DNA of 42,470 nucleotides from an uncultured Oscillospiraceae bacterium (GTDB taxonomy: Bacteria > Bacillota > Clostridia > Oscillospirales > Ruminococcaceae): assembly GCA_934444765.1 (NCBI GenBank), contig CAKSDC010000019.1:1-42470 (forward strand), read 5' to 3'. Made by a program: the position numbers and the translations under genes. The notes under the pieces were generated by a model. It saw nothing but the letters and a program-made list of their open reading frames with translations, was not told where the DNA came from and made no database searches. Positions 8,030 through 16,405 of the stretch are shown here, one piece after another (position 1 is the first letter of the stretch; every line of letters starts with the position of its first letter).

Positions 8030-9199
8030 TTAACTATCACTATTAGAATTAGAGTTGGTATCGTCTATAGGTTCGTTAGGTGGGGAAGTCTGTTGTGTAT
8101 CTTGTGGAGTATCCTCTGGATAGCGACTGTTTAGGTACTCTGTGGCAAACTGATACACTACCGCCATTATAGGTACGCCTAACATTATACCTATAAATCC
8201 TGCAAGATTACCACCTAATATTACTGCCGTGAACACTAATATTCCCGGAACGCCTATAGTTTCGCCTACTACTTTAGGATATATTAAATGACCTTCTATC
8301 TGTTGTAGTACTACTATGAATATCAAAAAGTATACCGCCTTGATAGGTTCTACTGTGAATACTACAAAAGCACCTACTATAGCACCTAAGTATGCACCCA
8401 GTATAGGGATAAACGCTGTAATTCCTATCAGTACGCCTATCATAAGAGCGTATCTTGGACAGATTATTAACATTCCTATAGCACATAGTATTCCCAATAT
8501 TAAGGCTTCTTTGCACTGTCCTATTATGAAGTTAGAAAAGCATTCGTTAGAAGTTTTTACTATACTGATAAACTTATCTACTAAAGTAGTGTATTTTGAA
8601 GAACGTACTAATTGATACGTTCTACGGAATATCTTTTCCTTATTGGCTAATACGTATACTGCGAATATAAGTCCTATCACAAAGTGGAATATTCCCACCG
8701 TTACAGAACCTATTAACGAAAAGGTAGTACTTAATAGTGTACCAGTATTGTTAGTCATAAAAGATACTACTTTTTGGAATACTTTGTCCCAGTCTATTTC
8801 AAGACTGTTTATCTTGTTAGCTATTTCTGGAACTAAGTCTTTGTTACTCAAGAACCACGTTTTTATATCCGTAAAGTATTGCGGAACGGTATCTTTTATG
8901 ATAATGCAAGCGTCGGTAAACTGTGGAACGACTATCCAAGTAGTAAGGGATATTATTCCAAATATCAGTATTAAGGATAGCGTAATAGATAGCGTCCTTT
9001 TCATTTTAGGAAACCTACTCTCAAATAGAGTTACTATCATATTAAGAACGTATGCTATTATCAATCCTATTATTAATGGAAGTGCCACGTTCCAAAGTGA
9101 ACCTATAAAAGTAAGTACGTTGTTAAAGTATCTAATACCCAAAATACCCACTATAGCCCATATACCATACTTTAGTACTCGTTTGTCCAACCTGTCCAA
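8030..9199 (-). CDS. AI-2E family (PerM/YtvI-like) membrane permease
   Basis: A 389-residue membrane protein with seven to eight hydrophobic segments. The order is typical of the family: two N-terminal helices, a long extracytoplasmic amphipathic stretch (about residues 80-140), then GIFHFVIGLIFAVYVLANKEKI and the conserved end ILGAYLGAIVGAF, QQIEGHLIYPKVVGETIGVPGI. The family exports small molecules or ions; the substrate here is unknown. The C-terminal 30 residues are a Pro/Asn/Ser tail. The start is TTG 9199, eight bases after AGAGG in a GAGGTGAT site that matches the 16S tail; the GTG at 9208 lies within that site. Confidence 0.87.
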   Translation of the reverse strand: MDRLDKRVLKYGIWAIVGILGIRYFNNVLTFIGSLWNVALPLIIGLIIAYVLNMIVTLFESRFPKMKRTLSITLSLILIFGIISLTTWIVVPQFTDACIIIKDTVPQYFTDIKTWFLSNKDLVPEIANKINSLEIDWDKVFQKVVSFMTNNTGTLLSTTFSLIGSVTVGIFHFVIGLIFAVYVLANKEKIFRRTYQLVRSSKYTTLVDKFISIVKTSNECFSNFIIGQCKEALILGILCAIGMLIICPRYALMIGVLIGITAFIPILGAYLGAIVGAFVVFTVEPIKAVYFLIFIVVLQQIEGHLIYPKVVGETIGVPGILVFTAVILGGNLAGFIGIMLGVPIMAVVYQFATEYLNSRYPEDTPQDTQQTSPPNEPIDDTNSNSNSDS

Positions 9200-9236
9200 A
9201 ATAATCACCTCTCATTAGAATTTGGTATAGGTTTAA

Positions 9237-9265
9237 AGTCTATGGTTAATAGTATAGTATATCAA
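9237..9265 (-). promoter_or_regulatory. Possible promoter of the AI-2E family gene
   Basis: Minus-strand TTGATA (9265-9260), 17 bp, TAGACT (9242-9237). The -35 box is good and the -10 box weak. Confidence 0.45.
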
Positions 9266-9286
9266 GATTAATGCCACATTAATATT

Positions 9287-9320
9287 AATGGGAAACACTG
9301 CTATATTAGTGTTTCCCATT
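9287..9320 (-). terminator. Hairpin between glgA and the AI-2E family gene
   Basis: Perfect 13-bp stem AATGGGAAACACT/AGTGTTTCCCATT with an 8-base loop, downstream of the glycogen synthase stop. The following T run is poor on both strands, so it may be a processing or 3'-protection hairpin rather than a strong terminator. Confidence 0.6.
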
Positions 9321-9351
9321 AGTAGAATATATGTTAGTATATGGTATTTAG

Positions 9352-10818
9352 TTATATTCTTTCGTATAGTTCCTCATACTTTTTAGCAGATTCGCTCCAA
9401 GAGAAGTCTGCCTTCATGCCACGTCTGATGATATCGTCCCAGTCTTTTCTATCTTCAAAGTAGATTTTCTTAGCATAGTTGATAGTATATAGCATTTCGT
9501 GAGCGTTATAGTTACAGAAAGAAAATCCTGTACCAGTCTTTTCGTATTCGTTGTAAGGTTGAACGGTATCTTTAAGACCACCAGTTTCACGAACTATAGG
9601 AACTGTACCGTATCTTAAAGAGATTAACTGAGTTAAACCACAAGGTTCAAACTTAGAAGGTACGAGCATAGCGTCTGCACCAGCGTATAGCTTGTTAGCA
9701 AGAGTTTCGGAATAGTATATATTAGCTGAAACGTGGTCGTGATTGCACCAAGCAAAGTCTCTAAACATCTGTTCGTACTCTGGTTGACCAGTACCGACTA
9801 TTACTAATTGAACGTTATCGTCTATGATGCCGTCTTTAACACAGTTGATAAGGTCTAAGCCCTTTTGGTCGGTAAGACGTGATACTATACCTAACATCAT
9901 CTTGCTATCGTCTACAGGTAGACCAAGTTCAGCTTGAAGTTTTCTCTTATTTTCAGCCTTTTTGCTCTTAAAGTTTTTGATAGTGTAGTTAGCGAATATG
10001 TTCTTATCCGTAGCAGGATTAAAAGTGTCGTAGTCTATGCCGTTTACTATACCGTATAGACTATTATTTCTTGCTCTAATAAGACCGTCTAAACCTTCGC
10101 CATAGTATGGAGTTTGAATTTCGCCTGCATAGGTCTGACTAACAGTAGTTATTACGTTAGCGTATACCATACCACCTTTTAACATATTAGCATTCTTTTT
10201 GTAGTTGTAGTTTTGAGGAGTAAACTCTATCTTATCTGGGGTATATACGTATTCAGGTAGTCCAGTATGATATCTAAAGTGTTCTACATCCCAAACGCCT
10301 TGGAACTTTAGATTGTGTATAGTCATAATACTCTTAATGCCTTGGAAGAAAGGATTATCTCTAAATAGTGTATGTAGGTATACAGGTACTAAACCTGATT
10401 GCCAGTCGTGACAGTGAATGATATCTGGTCTAAATCTAACTACTGGAAGTATAGCTAAAGTAGCCTTACAGAAGAATATAAACTTTTCGATATCAAAGCG
10501 AGTATTGTTTGAGTATGGTGTATCTGCTTTAAAGTATTCTTCATTATCTATAAAGTAGAAGGTGATACCATCATATTGATACTCAAAAATTCCTACGTAT
10601 GCGTTTAGTGGGTGTTTGCCTAAGTCCATATAGAAGTTAGTTACATACTTAAAGTCTTTGCTAAACTTTTCCTTAATGCAAGAGTATTTTGGAAGTACTA
10701 CTCTTACGTCGTACTTTTTAGGGTCTAAAGCCTTAGGTAAAGAACCTACTACGTCTGCTAATCCACCAGTTTTGATAAATGGTGTGGACTCTGAGGCAAC
10801 AAATAGAATATTTTTCAT
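9352..10818 (-). CDS. glgA: Glycogen synthase (ADP-glucose type)
   Basis: A 488-residue GT5 family enzyme that transfers glucose from ADP-glucose to the non-reducing ends of alpha-1,4-glucan. The N-terminal ADP-glucose binding motif is KTGGLADVVGSLPK (near residue 17). The C-terminal domain carries SRLTDQKGLDLI and PSKFEPCGLTQLISLRYGTVPIVRETGGLKDTV. The length is normal. ATG 10818 is preferred; GAAAGGA lies 12 bases upstream and overlaps an in-frame TTG at 10839. The branching enzyme glgB is 25 kb away, and no glgC or glgP is in the window. The dynamin-partner gene ends only about 65 bases upstream, so read-through from it is possible. Confidence 0.95.
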   Translation of the reverse strand: MKNILFVASESTPFIKTGGLADVVGSLPKALDPKKYDVRVVLPKYSCIKEKFSKDFKYVTNFYMDLGKHPLNAYVGIFEYQYDGITFYFIDNEEYFKADTPYSNNTRFDIEKFIFFCKATLAILPVVRFRPDIIHCHDWQSGLVPVYLHTLFRDNPFFQGIKSIMTIHNLKFQGVWDVEHFRYHTGLPEYVYTPDKIEFTPQNYNYKKNANMLKGGMVYANVITTVSQTYAGEIQTPYYGEGLDGLIRARNNSLYGIVNGIDYDTFNPATDKNIFANYTIKNFKSKKAENKRKLQAELGLPVDDSKMMLGIVSRLTDQKGLDLINCVKDGIIDDNVQLVIVGTGQPEYEQMFRDFAWCNHDHVSANIYYSETLANKLYAGADAMLVPSKFEPCGLTQLISLRYGTVPIVRETGGLKDTVQPYNEYEKTGTGFSFCNYNAHEMLYTINYAKKIYFEDRKDWDDIIRRGMKADFSWSESAKKYEELYERI

Positions 10819-10884
10819 ATAGAAAATCAATCCTTTCAAAATATAATATTATACTATAGTATAAGATAACTAATCATTATCTAC

Positions 10885-11511
10885 TTAACTAACCTTAAAT
10901 ACTAAGTCGTCTATAGTTTCACAATAGAACGCTATAAACTTATCTACCCATTCAAGAATTTTAGACTTTAGGTCTTTTAGATACAGTTCAACGTCTACTA
11001 AATAGTCTTCTACGTTTTTAGAGTTTAAAAACGAATAGGTAACAGGAGCTACAATTCCACCTATTATTACGGAAGGGATTATTCCTGTAGGTAGCGAAAG
11101 TGCTACGGAAAATACAGAACCTACTACAGCTATGCCTCCACCAAGTACTATGGATATCTTTTTCTTGTCTTTTTCGGAGTATGAAAACTTGTCAGTAATT
11201 TGGAATTTGCAGTTTTGGTTCATATAGTTTCTCATATCTATAGCATAAAATTCGCTAACTAATGCAGGATTAGTGAATATTTTAGATTCCGATAGTTGAG
11301 TATATAGTTCAAAGTATAGACTGGAAGATATACCTCTAATTTCGGCATCACAACAAGAAGAAACGTATTCGTTAAGTCTATCTACTGCATCACCATAGGT
11401 ATTGCAAGTAGTTAATAGTTTTCTTGCCTTTTCTCTAACGTTGGAGGTTATGCTATCTATTTTAGCTTCAATCTGTTTATTTAACTGTGTATTAACCTTA
11501 GCCGTGAACAT
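10885..11511 (-). CDS. Small membrane partner of the dynamin-like GTPase
   Basis: About 208 residues and not recognised as a named family. A helical cytosolic N-terminal part (about 1-115) precedes two adjacent hydrophobic segments (ISIVLGGGIAVVGSVFSVAL and IIPSVIIGGIVAPVTYSF), forming a hairpin. A helical, acidic C-terminal tail follows. The gene overlaps the end of the upstream GTPase gene. Two ATGs are possible: 11517, only four bases after GGGAG, and 11511 with ten, which is preferred. The tight overlap suggests that the two products act together, with this one as membrane anchor or second subunit, as in two-component bacterial dynamin systems. Confidence 0.7.
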   Translation of the reverse strand: MFTAKVNTQLNKQIEAKIDSITSNVREKARKLLTTCNTYGDAVDRLNEYVSSCCDAEIRGISSSLYFELYTQLSESKIFTNPALVSEFYAIDMRNYMNQNCKFQITDKFSYSEKDKKKISIVLGGGIAVVGSVFSVALSLPTGIIPSVIIGGIVAPVTYSFLNSKNVEDYLVDVELYLKDLKSKILEWVDKFIAFYCETIDDLVFKVS

Positions 11512-13528
11512 AAACATCTATCTCCCTTTTTAGTTCTTTAAGGCTACTAATATTTTTGCCTATAACGTCTATGTGGTTATCGCAAGTATCCATAGCACCT
11601 TGCATATCGTCCATGGTATCTTTTTCGGTTACCATTTTGGTATACTCTTGCTTAGCGTCGTCTATGTTATAGACTAACTTATCACGATATATTTTGCAAC
11701 ACATTTCAAGATAGTCGTATAGGTTCTGTTTCATCTTGTTGCATATAGAGTCGAACTCTTCGTATATATACTTTAGTACTAACTTGACGTGTTCTGACTT
11801 ATGGTGATAGTGTTCTTTTTCCAAGCGAGAGAAACAAGTACCTTTTTCTACGTCGGTATAGCCTTCGGTTTGAATACGAGCTTCTTCGTTAATCTTTTTG
11901 AAGTCCGACTGTGTGAAGTTAGGTTCAAAAAATTCAAAGTCGAACTCTTGCATACTGTTAGTAGTAGAGGCTAACTTAGTGTTAAATTCACTGATAATTT
12001 TTTTACCATATTCGTCTCTAAAAGATTTGAAGTCGTCTATAATTCTTGCAGTGAAAGTTTCAAGGTCTATAAAGGTAGCGTCGGTTATTTCGCTTTCGGA
12101 TAGTCCCTTGTAGAACTCAGTCTGTTGAATAAACTTTTGTCTTAGCCTTTCGCAACCTCTTTCTATTTCACCGTCAAGATTTCCGTACTTACGATATATA
12201 CTCTCTATATCTTCGTATAGTACAGTTCTTAGATTAGCCATTCTGTGTTGTTTATCCGAAACGGTTCTTGCTAAAGCGTCACGGCTACCCTTAGAGGCTT
12301 TTAAGACGGTCTTTTTGTCTTTTAGCATTACTTGATATCTTGTATACTCTTTGATTATATTGTCTAAAGTGTCTATAAGTGCTATGTATCGAGCAGTTTG
12401 GGCGTACTTTTCCATAACGGTGTTTATGCTTTCAAAACGAGACTTAGCGTTCATAAGTTTTTCAAACTTTTCTAAGTTTCCCCTTGAACGTAACCAACAC
12501 ATTTCAGCGGAGTCAAAAGACTTCTTCTCTTCGGCTAACTTATCGAAAAATTCGTCTATACCGTCTGGGTCGCCGATAGCTTTGCACTTGTTTAAGAATA
12601 GTTGTACTTTACTATCTACACATACTATCTTTTCGGAAGAGATGTTGTTAAATATTTCGCACGCTTGACCGTGAAGTCTTTCTATTTCTTCTTCGCTCAT
12701 GTTTGAGATACCTGTTAATACTAAGAACATAGTATCTTTGTTTCTGTCACCACTTTTGGTCTTTAAGAAGTTGGTAAATGAAGTTGATTCTACCGCTTGA
12801 CCGTTTAACGACTTAACGAATATTACTGCGTTAGCCTTTTCGATGTAGTTATCAGCAACTTCGCCAACGTTACCTTCGGCATTTACACCTGGGCTGTCTA
12901 TTATTACTATACCTTTCATAGCTTCGGATATAGGACAGTGAATTTCAATCTTAACCACTAAAGACTTCCAATTCTTGTTGGTTTCTTCGATGTAACTTTC
13001 TATTAATCTTCTGTATTCGTTACGTTCTAAGTTGTAGTAGTTTAGCTTGTCCATATCGTCTAAGAACTTAATTAGACTGGTCTTTTTAATAGGTGCGCCC
13101 TTGTAACGTAGAATAATTTCGTTATTGATAGTAGTTACTGGTATTCTTCTATACTGTTCTTGTAATGAGGCTGTACCTTTTAAGAACTCTCTAACTTCGG
13201 TTTCACCACTAAGAGCGTACTGTTTGCCGTCAGCACGAGTGGCTACTAATCTAAAGCAATCGTCATGAGATACTTCTATTATGGAACTTGTACACTGTTG
13301 AACGTCCATAGGTAGTATTTCTTTGCCTAAAAATGCGTTTATAAATGTAGACTTACCGCTCTTAGCTTCGCCTACTATCATTAAATGGAACTTTTCCTTC
13401 TTTATATTTTCTATGTGTTCCTTAATAGCAGAGTTTACAGCCTTACCTAAGAGTTTAGAAGTACTACAGAATTCATCGTACGCAGATAGTACTAACTCTT
13501 TGGATTTTTTATAATTATCTTCTAACAT
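11498..13528 (-). CDS. Bacterial dynamin-like GTPase
   Basis: A 676-residue dynamin-superfamily protein. G1 is GEAKSGKST (residues 53-61), the G2 Thr is in QQCTSSI (about 80) and G3 is DSPG (211-214). The expected G4 (T/NKxD) is replaced by LTGISNM, so base recognition is unusual. The rest is long helical stalk-like sequence with coiled coil (about 380-460 and 630-670). It contains no membrane segment; membrane contact may come from the partner encoded immediately downstream with a 14-20 base overlap. Bacterial dynamins remodel or protect membranes, and some serve in stress or phage responses. Which role applies here is not shown. ATG 13528 follows AAGGAG. Confidence 0.85.
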   Translation of the reverse strand: MLEDNYKKSKELVLSAYDEFCSTSKLLGKAVNSAIKEHIENIKKEKFHLMIVGEAKSGKSTFINAFLGKEILPMDVQQCTSSIIEVSHDDCFRLVATRADGKQYALSGETEVREFLKGTASLQEQYRRIPVTTINNEIILRYKGAPIKKTSLIKFLDDMDKLNYYNLERNEYRRLIESYIEETNKNWKSLVVKIEIHCPISEAMKGIVIIDSPGVNAEGNVGEVADNYIEKANAVIFVKSLNGQAVESTSFTNFLKTKSGDRNKDTMFLVLTGISNMSEEEIERLHGQACEIFNNISSEKIVCVDSKVQLFLNKCKAIGDPDGIDEFFDKLAEEKKSFDSAEMCWLRSRGNLEKFEKLMNAKSRFESINTVMEKYAQTARYIALIDTLDNIIKEYTRYQVMLKDKKTVLKASKGSRDALARTVSDKQHRMANLRTVLYEDIESIYRKYGNLDGEIERGCERLRQKFIQQTEFYKGLSESEITDATFIDLETFTARIIDDFKSFRDEYGKKIISEFNTKLASTTNSMQEFDFEFFEPNFTQSDFKKINEEARIQTEGYTDVEKGTCFSRLEKEHYHHKSEHVKLVLKYIYEEFDSICNKMKQNLYDYLEMCCKIYRDKLVYNIDDAKQEYTKMVTEKDTMDDMQGAMDTCDNHIDVIGKNISSLKELKREIDVYVHG

Positions 13529-13694
13529 GGTAAAAAACTCCTTATATTATAGCAACCAATTATATGTAATATATTGGAAACTGATAATGTCATAATTACT
13601 AAAAATATTATATCATATGCACTTAATATTGTCAACTAATTTTAGAGGTATATGTTTTTTGCTGGTAAAACATTTGGTAGTTATATTATATCTA

Positions 13695-13723
13695 TTGATT
13701 TTTTACTGCTACTGTTATATAAT
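13695..13723 (+). promoter_or_regulatory. SigA promoter of the YdbC-like gene
   Basis: TTGATT (13695-13700), 17 bp, TATAAT (13718-13723); GGAGG precedes the ATG at 13758. The region 13529-13694 is AT-rich and should contain the divergent GTPase promoter, but I could not place one convincingly. Confidence 0.82.
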
Positions 13724-13757
13724 ATAGTATTATAAGCTATAGTTTGGAGGTGTAATT

Positions 13758-13976
13758 ATGGCAGATATCAAATTTTCGATAGAAAAAAGTTATGGTGTAC
13801 TCTCTACTAACGCTAAGGGTTGGAGTAAGGAACTTAATCTTATCAGTTGGAACGAAAGAGAACCTAAATTAGATATTCGTGAATGGTCTCCTGACCACTC
13901 TAAGATGGGCAAGGGCGTTACACTAACTACCGAAGAGGCTATTAAGCTAAAAGAACTTCTTGGTAATATTGAATAG
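13758..13976 (+). CDS. YdbC family PC4-like ssDNA-binding protein
   Basis: A 72-residue protein with the YdbC/PC4 pattern: IGVLS-like strand (YGVLSTNAKGWSKELNLISWN), EPKLDIREWSPDHSKMGKG and a C-terminal helix (TTEEAIKLKELLG). PC4-fold proteins bind single-stranded DNA as dimers and influence transcription or repair. The length is normal for the family. A monocistronic gene with its own promoter and a strong terminator. Confidence 0.9.
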   Translation: MADIKFSIEKSYGVLSTNAKGWSKELNLISWNEREPKLDIREWSPDHSKMGKGVTLTTEEAIKLKELLGNIE

Positions 13977-13983
13977 TAAAAGT

Positions 13984-14014
13984 ATGGGCAGTCTTAATTG
14001 GACTGCCCATTTTA
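13984..14014. terminator. Shared terminator between the YdbC-like gene and argJ
   Basis: Ten-bp stem ATGGGCAGTC/GACTGCCCAT (13984-13993 with 14001-14010), TTTT on the plus strand. The convergent argJ stop is at 14036, and on the minus strand the hairpin is followed by a weaker T-rich tract. Confidence 0.85.
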
Positions 14015-14035
14015 TATATCTTACTATTTAAGCGA

Positions 14036-15262
14036 TTAAGAACGATAGTCAGCGTTTATGTTTACATACTCATGTGATAGGTCACAACCATAAGCAGTGG
14101 CACTCTGTGAACCCATTTTGATATCTGCAACGATATACACTGTAGGTTGAGATAGTATCTTAGAAGCCTCTTCCTCACTATAAGGTACTGCGTTACCGTC
14201 TTTGAAGATTAACATAGTATTGTTATCATCTGCTATAGAAACTTCTACATGGTTAGGGTCGAACTGTGTTCCAGAGTAGCCCATAGCACAGAGTATTCTG
14301 CCCCAGTTAGCATCATGACCATATATAGCACACTTAGTCAATGATGAACATATTATCGATTTAGCCATTCTACGAGCGTCTTCTTTGGTGTTAGCGTTTA
14401 TTACTTTAGCCTCTACTAAAGCGGTAGCACCTTCACCGTCGCCTGCTATCTTCTTAGCGAACTGTTCGTTGATATAGTGCAAAGCCTTACAGAAGGTATA
14501 ATAGTCTTCATTCTTTTCTGTAATGGTTGGATTGTTAGCTTGACCATTAGCTAATAGTAGTACGGTATCATTGGTAGAAGTATCGCCGTCTACAGATATC
14601 ATATTGTAAGTATCTACTATGTCGTTGCTTAAAGCCTCTTGAAGTAGTTCCTTAGAGATTGAAACGTCTGTAGTAATAAAGCATAACATAGTACACATAT
14701 TAGGATGTATCATACCAGAACCTTTACACATACCACCTATAGTTACAGTAGTACCACCTAATTGAACTTCTACAGCTATACTCTTATATTTAGTATCGGT
14801 AGTCATAATGGCTTTAGCGGATTGAATACTTGCTTCTAAAGAGTGTTCTTTAATCTTTGCTAACTCTTTAGCACCGTTGACCATTTTATCTATAGGTAGT
14901 TGCATACCTATTACACCAGTAGAGGCTACTAATACTTCGTTAGCCTTAACTGGAAGTACTTCTGAAAGAGCTTGTGCAGTCTGATTGCAATACTCATAAC
15001 CTTGTTGACCAGTACAAGCGTTAGCTATTCCTGAGTTTACTATTACTGCATGAACAGGATTTCCACTTTCGTTGATATCCTTATCCCAGAGTACACAGGC
15101 TGCCTTTACTATGTTAGTAGTAAAAGTTCCAGCCATATTACAAGGAGTTTGACTGTATATTAAAGCCATATCCTTACGATTTTTATACTTAATGTTCGCC
15201 TCATAAGAGGAGGTTTCAAAACCTTTAGGGGAGGCTACTCCACCTTCTACTATTTTCATCAT
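14036..15262 (-). CDS. argJ: ArgJ glutamate N-acetyltransferase / ornithine acetyltransferase
   Basis: A 408-residue member of the ArgJ family, which moves the acetyl group from N-acetylornithine to glutamate; bifunctional forms also use acetyl-CoA. The precursor cuts itself before a conserved Thr. Here the site reads KGSGMIHPNMCTMLCF, with Thr kept and Cys in place of the more common Ala just before it. NSGIANACTGQQG and the C-terminal SATAYGCDLSHEYV ending also fit. argC, argB and argD are not adjacent, which is unusual for Firmicutes. ATG 15262 follows AGGA by 12 bases; a second ATG at 15259 is possible. Confidence 0.94.
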   Translation of the reverse strand: MMKIVEGGVASPKGFETSSYEANIKYKNRKDMALIYSQTPCNMAGTFTTNIVKAACVLWDKDINESGNPVHAVIVNSGIANACTGQQGYEYCNQTAQALSEVLPVKANEVLVASTGVIGMQLPIDKMVNGAKELAKIKEHSLEASIQSAKAIMTTDTKYKSIAVEVQLGGTTVTIGGMCKGSGMIHPNMCTMLCFITTDVSISKELLQEALSNDIVDTYNMISVDGDTSTNDTVLLLANGQANNPTITEKNEDYYTFCKALHYINEQFAKKIAGDGEGATALVEAKVINANTKEDARRMAKSIICSSLTKCAIYGHDANWGRILCAMGYSGTQFDPNHVEVSIADDNNTMLIFKDGNAVPYSEEEASKILSQPTVYIVADIKMGSQSATAYGCDLSHEYVNINADYRS

Positions 15263-15324
15263 GATAACATCACGTCCTATATATTTTAATATATGCTATA
15301 GAGTATGTTTGCACTTTCTATAGT

Positions 15325-15347
15325 ATGAATATTATATCACTATTCAT
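15325..15347. promoter_or_regulatory. Candidate operator palindrome over the argJ -10 box
   Basis: Inverted repeat ATGAAT-N11-ATTCAT centred on the argJ -10 box. The half-sites resemble ArgR half-sites (TGAAT/ATTCA), but canonical ARG boxes have a shorter gap, so this is suggestive only. Confidence 0.4.
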
Positions 15348-15359
15348 ATTAAAATGCAA
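15331..15359 (-). promoter_or_regulatory. SigA promoter of argJ
   Basis: Minus-strand TTGCAT (15359-15354), 17 bp, TATAAT (15336-15331), with a leader of about 65 bases before the ATG. Confidence 0.8.
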
Positions 15360-15522
15360 CCCCTTACTTGAATAATAATACAGTATCTTGTGAATAAACA
15401 TTCAATAATGTTTTAACGTCGTTAATAGAATATTAATATTTTTAGTGTATAATATCTTGTGTAGACTACAATATTAAGGAGGATGCTATATAATTCATAA
15501 GTATATAAAGTATATATCGCAT

Positions 15523-16386
15523 ATGCTATTACGTCCTAACTGGACTAAGGTATATAAAATTCATAGAGCGTTATTAAAGATTAAAGAACCTCACGTTACC
15601 ACTCTAAAAGATAAGGCTTCTCAATGTGATAGGGTGGTACGTTGCGGAAAGTATTTCGTTCCAGTTAGAGTATACCCTAAAGCCTCTAATAGAGTAATAG
15701 TATACTTTCACGGTGGCGGTTGGACTACTGATAATATTAATACGTATAACTCTACGTGTAAGACGCTATCCCATAAGACTAATAGTACAGTGGTATCTGT
15801 AGACTATAGTCTATCGCCAGAGAATAAGTTCCCTAAAGCTACCGAAGAGTGTTATGCAGTAACTCAAAGTGTACTAAAAAAGGCTAAACAAGATGGCAAG
15901 TCAGTAACTCTAATGGGGGACAGTGCAGGTGGAAACCTTTCAGCGGTAGTATCTTCTATGTGTAGGGATAGGGGAACTTTAATGCCTGATAGTCAAATAC
16001 TACTGTATCCCGTTACGTATTATAACTATACGCCTAACTCCCCATTCAATTCGGTTAGAGAGAATGGCATGGACTATATATTAACTTCCAAACGTATGAG
16101 CGAATACGTATCGTTGTATGCATCTTCACAGAAAGACTTTACTAACCCATACTTTTCGCCATTATGTGCTAAACGCTTTGATAGTCTGCCTGATACTTTA
16201 GTAGTTACGGCTCAGTATGACCCCCTAAGAGATGAAGGCGAATATTACGCAAAAAAGTTGAAAGAGGCTAACAACTATGTTAAAGTCTATAGAATGAAAA
16301 ACGTGATACACGGCTTTTTTGTAAACGATAGAAAAGCTAACAGTTATACCTGTACTTTAATTAATAACTTTTTTTCTAATATATAA
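15523..16386 (+). CDS. HSL-like alpha/beta hydrolase (carboxylesterase)
   Basis: At least 287 residues of the hormone-sensitive-lipase-like family. The oxyanion motif is HGGGW (near 67), the nucleophile elbow GDSAGGN (near 136), the Asp lies in QYDPLRDEG and the His in VIHGFF. The first ATG is 15523, yet AAGGAGG sits at 15476-15482, 40 bases upstream. The frame stays open from just after TAA 15475, and an in-frame ATT at 15493 is ten bases from the ribosome site, so translation may begin there and add HKYIKYISH. Only a -10-like TATAAT (15448-15453) is seen upstream. The next gene starts 19 bases after the stop; the two form a pair, perhaps an esterase and acyltransferase acting on one substrate. 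Confidence 0.85.
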   Translation: MLLRPNWTKVYKIHRALLKIKEPHVTTLKDKASQCDRVVRCGKYFVPVRVYPKASNRVIVYFHGGGWTTDNINTYNSTCKTLSHKTNSTVVSVDYSLSPENKFPKATEECYAVTQSVLKKAKQDGKSVTLMGDSAGGNLSAVVSSMCRDRGTLMPDSQILLYPVTYYNYTPNSPFNSVRENGMDYILTSKRMSEYVSLYASSQKDFTNPYFSPLCAKRFDSLPDTLVVTAQYDPLRDEGEYYAKKLKEANNYVKVYRMKNVIHGFFVNDRKANSYTCTLINNFFSNI

Positions 16387-16405
16387 TGAAAGGTCTTAAG
16401 ATACT

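Noticed and set aside
8643..9218. A 191-codon frame antisense to the AI-2E family gene
   Set aside because: It has no ribosome site, no recognisable domain, and lies wholly opposite a well-conserved gene. The same holds for other antisense frames in argJ, pgk, gpmI, atpB and glgB.
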